Origin: Oscillospiraceae bacterium
GTDB taxonomy: Bacteria; Bacillota; Clostridia; Oscillospirales; Oscillospiraceae
Length of the DNA stretch: 6,029 bases
Assembly: GCA_017539635.1 (NCBI GenBank)
Contig: JAFYCQ010000212.1
Coordinates: 1-6,029 of the forward strand
Direction: 5' to 3'
Shown here in pieces: positions 1-4,941 of the stretch; the stretch's first letter is position 1; each line of letters starts with the position of its first letter. Under the pieces are notes generated by a model, which was not told the origin of the DNA, did no database searches, and worked only from the letters and a program-made list of their open reading frames with translations. The position numbers and the translations under genes are program-made.

Positions 1-875
1 AGCCCTACTTAAAGGCGCTTTATGAGGAGATAGACGCAGCGTCCCTGGCCGTAAAGGAGGGCGGGCTCAACGCTGCCGCCGTTTACATAGGCGGAGGCAC
101 TCCTACGACGCTTACGGCAGATGAGCTTTCCGAGCTCATTTCCCGCCTGCGCCGGGGCTTTGATATTTGGGACGACCGGGAGTTTACCGTTGAGGCGGGA
201 CGCCCCGACACCGTTACGGCCGAAAAGCTGGACGCCCTTATTAACAGCGGCGTCAACAGGATAAGCATAAACCCCCAGACAATGAGCGACGAGGTCTTGC
301 GCGCCATCGGCCGCCGCCACACGGCGGGCGAGACCGTGGAGGCCTTCAAAATGGCGAGGAAAGCGGGCTTTCGTTACATAAACATGGACATGATAGCCGG
401 TCTGCCCGCCGACACGCCGGAGGGCTTTGAGAGCTCGCTTAAAGATATACTTGACCTCAGACCGGAAAATATCACCGTCCACACCCTTGCCCTTAAAAGG
501 GGCTCGGCCATCACCGCCGGAGGCATAGAGATACCCGACGGCAAAGCGGTGGGGAAGATGCTGGACTTCGCTCTTGAAGCGCTGCCGGAGAGGGGCTATT
601 CGCCATATTATCTCTACCGGCAGAAATTCACCTCCGGCGGCTTTGAGAACGTGGGCTGGCGGCTTTCCGGCACGGAATGCCTTTATAATATCTGCGTCAT
701 GGAGGAGCTTTGCTCCGTCGTGGCGCTGGGAGCCGGGGGCTCTTCAAAGCTGGTCTGTCCCGGGGACGGGAGGATAATCCGCGCGTTCAACCCCAAATAC
801 CCGAAGGAATACATAGACGCCATAGAGAGTATAAAGGAAAAGAAAGCGGTTTTTGCCGGAAAGGAGCTGACATGA
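1..875 (+). CDS. hemZ: HemZ-type radical SAM coproporphyrinogen dehydrogenase, 5' partial
   Basis: The reading frame is open from the left edge (first full codon at position 3) and gives the last 290 residues. Visible motifs, in fragment numbering, are YIGGGTPT (28-35), EAGRPDT (64-70), RISINPQTM (86-94), GRRHT (103-107), NMDMIAGLP (127-135), YYLYRQK (202-208) and GAGGSSK (243-249). This set, especially EAGRPDT and the YRQK...ENVGW stretch, separates HemZ from its relatives HemN and HemW. HemZ proteins are about 490-500 residues long, so roughly 200 N-terminal residues lie outside the window, including the CxxxCxxC motif that binds the 4Fe-4S cluster. The family is assigned to the oxygen-independent conversion of coproporphyrinogen III to protoporphyrinogen IX in the cytoplasm. 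That activity is less firmly established than for HemN, and a haem role here is inference. The stop codon overlaps the next gene's start, pointing to one operon. Confidence 0.92.
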   Translation, partial: PYLKALYEEIDAASLAVKEGGLNAAAVYIGGGTPTTLTADELSELISRLRRGFDIWDDREFTVEAGRPDTVTAEKLDALINSGVNRISINPQTMSDEVLRAIGRRHTAGETVEAFKMARKAGFRYINMDMIAGLPADTPEGFESSLKDILDLRPENITVHTLALKRGSAITAGGIEIPDGKAVGKMLDFALEALPERGYSPYYLYRQKFTSGGFENVGWRLSGTECLYNICVMEELCSVVALGAGGSSKLVCPGDGRIIRAFNPKYPKEYIDAIESIKEKKAVFAGKELT

Positions 876-1807
876 GCTATAATCTTGAGCTTATCAACAG
901 CGCAGTCTCGATGAAGCCGACGGAGCTTATTGAATACGGCGAGGGACTTTACACGAGGCGTATAGCCAGAGCGGCGGGAAAGATATGCGACAATCTGGAG
1001 AACAGTCCCATAATCCTTGTCTCCGGGCCATCCTCCAGCGGCAAGACCACAACAGCTCAGAAGCTGGGAGAGGCCCTTGCGAAAAAGGGAGTCAACGCCA
1101 AGACCGTCGCTATGGACAATTACTTCAAATCCTTTGACCCTGAAACCGCTCCGAGGGATGAAAACGGGGAAATAGACTTGGAGTCGCCGGAGTGTCTGGA
1201 TGTGGAGCTTTTAACGCGGCACTTTAATGAGCTGTCCAAAGGCAGAGAGGTAAATGTGCCCTATTTCAATTTCCTCAACCGGCAGAGGAGCGAGACCGAA
1301 TCTACCCCCGTGCGCCTTGAAAAAAACGAGGTGGCGATTTTTGAGGGCATCCACGCATTGAACGACAAAATATGCGGGGGTCATGCGGGGGCATTCAAGC
1401 TCTACATAAGCACTGCCTCAAACATTGAAAGCGGCGAGAAAAAGATTTTTGACAAAACCTGGTTCAGACTGATGCGGAGGATCGTGCGGGATATGAAATT
1501 CCGCAACACCGAGCCGGCCCTTACCCTTTCACTCTGGGACAACATCCAGAGAGGGGAGAAGAAATTCATAAACCCCTTTGTCTTCGGCGCCAACCTCACG
1601 CTGGATACCTCGTTCGTATATGAGATCGCTGTCATGAAGAAGTATATCGAGAGCATGTGTGCCGACATCCCGCCTCAGACGGAGAACTACGACATTATTC
1701 AGAAGATTTTAGGCGTGCTTGCCCGTACCGCCTCTCTGGACGACGAGTACATACCGGAGGACTCCATGTTCCGGGAGTTCATCGGCGGAGGGATCTACAA
1801 GTACTGA
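872..1807 (+). CDS. P-loop nucleoside kinase (uridine kinase-like)
   Basis: This encodes 311 residues of the phosphoribulokinase/uridine kinase P-loop family. Visible elements are the Walker A motif GPSSSGKTT (52-60), the substrate-loop motif DNYF (82-85), LDVELL (109-114), FEGIHALN (157-164), RRIVRD (202-207), RGEKKFINPF (227-236) and FVYEIAVMKKY (248-258). This order matches the catalytic half of the longer clostridial and Thermotoga 'uridine kinases'. The likely role is ATP-dependent phosphorylation of a nucleoside, as in pyrimidine salvage, but the substrate cannot be read from sequence. Those longer relatives carry an N-terminal TGS-type region, and only about 48 residues precede the P-loop here. 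The frame is open further upstream to an ATG at 710, but the start at 872 is preferred. It sits 5 bases after AAGGAG (861-866) and overlaps the hemZ stop as ATGA, indicating translational coupling. No clear terminator follows. Confidence 0.88.
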   Translation: MSYNLELINSAVSMKPTELIEYGEGLYTRRIARAAGKICDNLENSPIILVSGPSSSGKTTTAQKLGEALAKKGVNAKTVAMDNYFKSFDPETAPRDENGEIDLESPECLDVELLTRHFNELSKGREVNVPYFNFLNRQRSETESTPVRLEKNEVAIFEGIHALNDKICGGHAGAFKLYISTASNIESGEKKIFDKTWFRLMRRIVRDMKFRNTEPALTLSLWDNIQRGEKKFINPFVFGANLTLDTSFVYEIAVMKKYIESMCADIPPQTENYDIIQKILGVLARTASLDDEYIPEDSMFREFIGGGIYKY

Positions 1808-1829
1808 TTTTGTAAATTATTTATGTATT

Positions 1830-1860
1830 TTGTGCAAATCGCCCCTTGCGGTGGTATTAT
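1830..1860 (+). promoter_or_regulatory. Putative extended -10 promoter for the zinc-ribbon gene
   Basis: TTGTGC (1830-1835) and TATTAT (1855-1860) are separated by 19 bases. A TG at 1852-1853 gives the extended -10 form TGnTATTAT. The spacer is longer than ideal and the -35 is weak, so the call rests mostly on the extended -10. The predicted transcript would begin near 1867, about 35 bases before the ATG at 1902. The -10 lies inside the loop of the inverted repeat at 1840-1895. Confidence 0.5.
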
Positions 1861-1895
1861 ACTGTTTACAGCATAGATACTATCCGCAGGGGGCG
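1840..1895 (+). repeat. Long inverted repeat over promoter and ribosome binding site
   Basis: The left arm (1840-1851, CGCCCCTTGCGG) pairs with the right arm (1884-1895, CCGCAGGGGGCG) over 12 positions with a single G-U wobble (1846 with 1889). After a bulged T at 1883 the stem continues with 1852-1857 against 1877-1882 (one wobble). A small CTG/CAG hairpin (1862-1871) can form in the loop. The right arm contains AGGGGG (1888-1893), the apparent Shine-Dalgarno sequence of the next gene, 8 bases before its ATG. Only three T residues follow, so it does not look like a normal intrinsic terminator. It could be an operator dyad in DNA, or an RNA hairpin that hides the ribosome binding site on read-through transcripts from the kinase gene. 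Confidence 0.65.
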
Positions 1896-1901
1896 TTTCC
1901 G

Positions 1902-2300
1902 ATGATAAGAAACTGGCTCAGGAACTTCATGGTCGGAAGATACGGGCCCGACCAGCTGTACTTTGCGCTTTTCTTCACCGCCATAATCCTGGCGATAATC
2001 GCGAGTATAACGGGGCTGGGCATCATTTCCGTTATCTCCTACCTGCTGTTGATAATAGCCTTTTACAGGCTCCTGTCTAAAAACATATACAAGCGCAGGG
2101 CGGAAAACGACCGTTTCCTCAGATTCTGGTGGCCAGTGAAGATGTGGTTCAGGAATCGTTTTTCCCGCCTTAAATGCAGCAAGACCCACTGCTTTTTCCG
2201 CTGTCCCGGCTGCCGCAACGTCCTGCGTGTGCCGAGAGGAAAGGGCAAGATCCAGATAACCTGTCCCAAATGCGGACAGAGATTTGAAAAAAAGACATGA
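1902..2300 (+). CDS. Small membrane protein with C-terminal zinc ribbon, function unknown
   Basis: This encodes 132 residues. A basic N-terminal segment containing RYGPDQL (13-19) precedes two closely spaced hydrophobic stretches at about 20-36 and 39-58, then a basic linker rich in Arg, Lys and Trp (60-91). The C-terminal module has CPGC (101-104) and CPKC (121-124), the four-cysteine pattern of a zinc ribbon. Two more cysteines (92 and 97) lie just before it. Short membrane proteins of this style are often annotated in clostridia only as hypothetical or zinc-ribbon proteins, and I do not know a function. A membrane hairpin with a cytoplasmic zinc-binding tail is inferred from the Arg/Lys-rich segment after the second helix. 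The start at 1902 is chosen because AGGGGG (1888-1893) lies 8 bases upstream. An open frame from 1719 is in phase but overlaps the kinase gene. The gene is flanked by its own putative promoter and a strong terminator, so it may be monocistronic. Confidence 0.85.
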   Translation: MIRNWLRNFMVGRYGPDQLYFALFFTAIILAIIASITGLGIISVISYLLLIIAFYRLLSKNIYKRRAENDRFLRFWWPVKMWFRNRFSRLKCSKTHCFFRCPGCRNVLRVPRGKGKIQITCPKCGQRFEKKT

Positions 2301-2307
2301 TCGCTTT

Positions 2308-2340
2308 CGCCGGAGCATTTACAGAGCTCCGGCGTTTTTT
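2308..2340 (+). terminator. Intrinsic terminator after the zinc-ribbon gene
   Basis: A perfect 9-bp GC-rich stem, CGCCGGAGC (2308-2316) with GCTCCGGCG (2326-2334), encloses a 9-base loop and is followed by six T residues (2335-2340). It starts 8 bases after the stop codon and isolates the MATE gene from upstream transcription. Confidence 0.93.
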
Positions 2341-2353
2341 ATCGCCCTGCCGC

Positions 2354-2382
2354 TTGAAAACCCAGGGTGCAGGTAATATAAT
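2354..2382 (+). promoter_or_regulatory. Sigma-A promoter for the MATE gene
   Basis: TTGAAA (2354-2359) and a perfect TATAAT (2377-2382) are separated by exactly 17 bases. The start of transcription should fall near 2389, giving a leader of about 27 bases before the GTG at 2416. The leader is too short for a riboswitch or attenuator. The promoter lies just downstream of the intrinsic terminator. Confidence 0.87.
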
Positions 2383-2400
2383 TATATTCACATTTTATTA

Positions 2401-2410
2401 AAGGCGGTGA
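2401..2410 (+). promoter_or_regulatory. Strong Shine-Dalgarno that sets the MATE start
   Basis: AAGGCGGTGA matches the anti-Shine-Dalgarno complement AAGGAGGTGA at 9 of 10 bases and ends 5 bases before the GTG at 2416. An in-frame GTG at 2407 lies inside this ribosome binding site and is therefore unlikely to be the start. Confidence 0.85.
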
Positions 2411-2415
2411 GACCG

Positions 2416-3744
2416 GTGGCCAACAACCTGACAAAGGGCAATATAGTTCATCAGCTTATTGCCCTTTCGGCCCCGCTTCTCATAGGGAGCATACTCCAGC
2501 AGCTCTACAACGCCGCCGACACAATAATCGTGGAGAGATTTGCCGGCTCCACCGCCTTTTCCGCCGTGGGCGTGGCCGGCACGGTCATGAATCTGTTCAT
2601 CTTCCTGGTAAGCGGAGGCTGCACCGGCATTTCAATAGTCATGGCATCGCTTTTCGGCGGAGATGACCTTGACGCTTTGCGGCGGGAGAGCTTTATGGCC
2701 ACGGTTTTCGGGCTGTGCTTTGCCGTGCTTTTGGGCGGAGTTTCGATCCTGCTGATAAATCCCTTCCTGCATCTCATCGAGACGCCGGATCTGCTTATGC
2801 CGGACGCCAGGACCTACCTTGTGATCGTCTTTGCCGGCATCCCGGCCACGTTCCTGTATAACCTCTGCGCCGCGTCGCTGCGGGCTGTCGGCAACACGTC
2901 CCGGGCCACGATGTTCCTCGTGGTGGCCGTGGTTTTGAACGTACTGCTGGATCTGCTGTTTTTGGGCGTTTTGAAGCTGGGCGTCGCGGGAGCAGCGCTG
3001 GCAACCGTGATTTCCCAGCTTACGGCGGCGCTGCTTTGCGTGCTTTATATAGCAAAGCGCCAGTCCTTCCTTATATTCCGCCGGCAGGATATGAAAATAG
3101 ACAAAAACCTGCTGGGCAGGACGGCGAGGTTTTCCGCCGTCTCCGCCATGAACTCCTCCAGCCTTTACATCGGCAAGCTGCTGGTGCAGGGGGCTGTGAA
3201 CCATGTGAGCTTGGACGCCATTTCCGGCTTTACCGCCGGCAGCCGCATAGAGGCGCTGACCAACTCCTTCGGCGTGTGCGGGGGAGAGGCGCTGTCGGTC
3301 TTCATCGCCCAGAATTTAGGCGCAAAGCAGGGGGAGAGAGCCAGAAGAGGCTTCGGCCGCGGCATGCTGCTGCTCATGGGCACGGGAGTTATCCTGTCTC
3401 TTCTCATGTATATACCGGCCCGCCCCTTGGTGAAAATATTTATCAGCTCCGACACGGCCCAGGCGGTGAACGAGGGCGTGGCCTACGTCCGGGACATCGC
3501 CATTTTCTACGTGGTATGCTTTGCCGACTGTGCGCTTCTGGGCTGGAACAGGGGCAGCGGCGAGCTGGACATTTTCATGATAGGCACCATCGGCCAGGTG
3601 GTCCTGCGGGTGGCCTTCTCCTGGATATTGGCGCCGAAATTAGGGCTTGCGGGCGTGGCATTCGCCACCGGCATCGGCTGGATATGCCTTTCCGTATTCA
3701 AGATAATCATGTATTTCGTCCGCAAGAAAACCGAGCCGTTTTAG
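2416..3744 (+). CDS. MATE-family multidrug/cation-coupled exporter
   Basis: This encodes 442 residues, the usual length for the MATE (multidrug and toxic compound extrusion) family, with the expected pattern of about 12 membrane helices in two halves. Family signatures are the N-terminal ANNLTKGNI (2-10) leading into helix 1, QLYNAADTIIVERFAG (29-44), LRAVGNTSRA (155-164), GVAGAALATVISQ (189-201) at the end of the first half, and GLAGVAFATGIGW (410-422) near the end of the second. Members sit in the cytoplasmic membrane and export organic cations, drugs or metabolites using a sodium or proton gradient. The substrate cannot be predicted here. The start at GTG 2416 is preferred over the in-frame GTG 2407 because the latter falls inside the Shine-Dalgarno sequence. 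The gene has its own promoter and appears monocistronic. Its 3' end overlaps the convergent gene by 4 bases, and I see no terminator between them. Confidence 0.95.
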   Translation: MANNLTKGNIVHQLIALSAPLLIGSILQQLYNAADTIIVERFAGSTAFSAVGVAGTVMNLFIFLVSGGCTGISIVMASLFGGDDLDALRRESFMATVFGLCFAVLLGGVSILLINPFLHLIETPDLLMPDARTYLVIVFAGIPATFLYNLCAASLRAVGNTSRATMFLVVAVVLNVLLDLLFLGVLKLGVAGAALATVISQLTAALLCVLYIAKRQSFLIFRRQDMKIDKNLLGRTARFSAVSAMNSSSLYIGKLLVQGAVNHVSLDAISGFTAGSRIEALTNSFGVCGGEALSVFIAQNLGAKQGERARRGFGRGMLLLMGTGVILSLLMYIPARPLVKIFISSDTAQAVNEGVAYVRDIAIFYVVCFADCALLGWNRGSGELDIFMIGTIGQVVLRVAFSWILAPKLGLAGVAFATGIGWICLSVFKIIMYFVRKKTEPF

Positions 3745-4808
3745 CTCCACAGCCGTATATAGCCCTTTTCCGACATCTGCGACAGGGTGACCAGCATCAA
3801 GGGCGCGGCAATCATGCCTAAAACGCCGGAAATGCAGAAGCCGGTGTACATGGCCGCCAGCATGGCGATCTGGTGCACGCCAAGCATGCTCCCGACTATC
3901 CGGGGCTCTAAAAAGCTCCGTACCACGGTGATTATTATATACGATATGAAGAGCCCCGCCGCCCTTGCGGTGTTTCCCGTGATGAGGCTCACGGCAGCCC
4001 AGGGGAGCAGCACCGTCCCCACCCCTAAAACCGGCAGGGTGTCTATTAGGGATATGAGCAGAGCCAAAAAGGCGGCGTAGTCGATTTTCAGGATCGTCAA
4101 GGCTGCCGTCAGCTCCAGAAAAGTCACACAGATCAGCATGAGCTGGGCCTTGAGCCATTTTGTGAGAGTGCCTGAGACGTCGGATTTTATGCCTCTCGCC
4201 ATGTGCTTTCTTTCCTCCGGCACCAGCCGGAGGAAAAACGCTTTTATCTCATCATAAGACCCGCTTATGAAAAACACGCCGATGGCGTAGGTCACGGCGG
4301 AGAGCACGGCCCTCGGCGCTCCCGCTGCGGCCCGGGAAAGACCGGATAGCAGCTTTCCCGTAAGGCCTGCCGGTATCTCAGCGGCCTTATCGCTTAAACC
4401 GGCTAGGGCACTTTCAATGTAATCCCTGACCTCAGGCGGGGCGGAGGAGACGTACCTTTCCGCCCTCAGCCCTATACCGGTAAGCAGAGGCTGCAGGCCC
4501 GACAGCGCCTCAGGCAGGATACGGAGAAGGCCTGTGAGCCCGTATATGGCCCTGTCCAGCAGCAAGGCGGCCGCGGCGAAAAGGAGAGAGAGGGTCAGAA
4601 GGGAAACGGCGGCGGAGGCAAACCGCTTTTTTATGGAAAACCTCTCGCGGAGCAGCCTTACGGCGGGGGATATGGCCGACGCGGTGAGAAAGGCCAGCAG
4701 GAAAGGAAAGAAAAACGGCAGCAGGTATTTGAGAGTAAAATAAAGCCCTGCGGCCTTAATTATAAGGCGCAGACAGCGAAAAAAGCTCGTTTTGTTCCAT
4801 TCCTCCAC
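3741..4808 (-). CDS. AI-2E/PerM-family membrane protein, possibly YtvI-like
   Basis: This encodes 355 residues on the minus strand. Hydrophobic segments lie at about 20-50 and 66-85, followed by a long amphipathic stretch (about 90-165) and a C-terminal cluster of helices (about 168-183, 222-243, 245-275, 282-297 and 313-342). The family's C-terminal signatures are visible as DTLPVLGVGTVLLPWA (256-271) and SFLEPRIVGSMLGVHQ (298-313). Proteins of this family are called autoinducer-2 exporters after TqsA, but many have other roles. In spore formers a member called YtvI is a sporulation membrane protein, and the length and layout here are compatible with it. That sub-assignment is inference. The start is the GTG at 4808-4806. 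It is preceded by GGAGGT with 5 bases spacing, while the nearby ATG at 4800-4798 is out of frame. The gene points away from hom and converges on the MATE gene. Confidence 0.9.
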   Translation of the reverse strand: MEEWNKTSFFRCLRLIIKAAGLYFTLKYLLPFFFPFLLAFLTASAISPAVRLLRERFSIKKRFASAAVSLLTLSLLFAAAALLLDRAIYGLTGLLRILPEALSGLQPLLTGIGLRAERYVSSAPPEVRDYIESALAGLSDKAAEIPAGLTGKLLSGLSRAAAGAPRAVLSAVTYAIGVFFISGSYDEIKAFFLRLVPEERKHMARGIKSDVSGTLTKWLKAQLMLICVTFLELTAALTILKIDYAAFLALLISLIDTLPVLGVGTVLLPWAAVSLITGNTARAAGLFISYIIITVVRSFLEPRIVGSMLGVHQIAMLAAMYTGFCISGVLGMIAAPLMLVTLSQMSEKGYIRLWS

Positions 4809-4813
4809 AGATT

Positions 4814-4819
4814 ACCTCC
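4814..4819 (-). promoter_or_regulatory. Shine-Dalgarno that sets the GTG start of the AI-2E/YtvI-like gene
   Basis: On the minus strand GGAGGT occupies 4819-4814 and is followed after 5 bases by GTG (4808-4806). It decides the start in favour of GTG. I could not find a convincing sigma-A or sporulation-sigma promoter for this gene in the AT-rich region upstream. Confidence 0.85.
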
Positions 4820-4859
4820 ATTATTATCTAAAAAACAGCATTTTTCATCATTTTTTGTA

Positions 4860-4889
4860 TTGCAATAGAACAGTTTGCCGTGATAAAAT
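4860..4889 (+). promoter_or_regulatory. Putative promoter for hom
   Basis: TTGCAA (4860-4865) and TAAAAT (4884-4889) are spaced by 18 bases, with TG at 4881-4882 giving an extended -10. Transcription would start near 4896, leaving a leader of about 46 bases with no visible attenuator or T-box structure. An alternative pair is TTGCCG (4875-4880) with TATTAT (4897-4902), spaced by 16. Both lie in the AT-rich divergent region. Confidence 0.6.
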
Positions 4890-4941
4890 ACTATATTATT
4901 ATTAATCTTTCATTAAGGAAAGTACGAAAGGATGATCGCTC

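Noticed and set aside
9..482. A 157-codon open frame on the minus strand
   Set aside because: It is antisense to hemZ, where conserved radical SAM motifs are on the plus strand.
1719..1901. N-terminal extension of the zinc-ribbon protein back to 1719
   Set aside because: The upstream part overlaps the kinase coding region in another frame. The ribosome binding site and the promoter both point to the ATG at 1902.
2632..3204. A 190-codon open frame on the minus strand
   Set aside because: It is antisense to the MATE gene, low-complexity in Gln, Arg and His, and has no credible start signal.
3727..3747. Possible terminator hairpin AAAAC/GTTTT across the convergent stop codons
   Set aside because: The stem is 5 bp and mostly A-T, with no following T run, and it competes with an alternative GAGC/GCTC pairing. 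It is too weak to call.
3036..3821. A 261-codon open frame on the plus strand
   Set aside because: It is an out-of-phase shadow of the MATE gene that runs into the opposite-strand gene. Its composition is Arg/Gly/His-rich, as expected for a GC-rich off-frame, with no membrane or domain pattern.
4829..4855. A6...T6 inverted repeat upstream of the AI-2E/YtvI-like gene
   Set aside because: The stem would be all A-T with a 15-base loop. It is expected by chance in a 22% GC stretch and is not a credible terminator.
4820..4912. Sporulation sigma-E or sigma-G promoter for the possible YtvI homologue
   Set aside because: The minus strand contains AATACAAA, a partial match to a sigma-E -10, but no acceptable -35 at the right spacing. 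The evidence is too weak to list.
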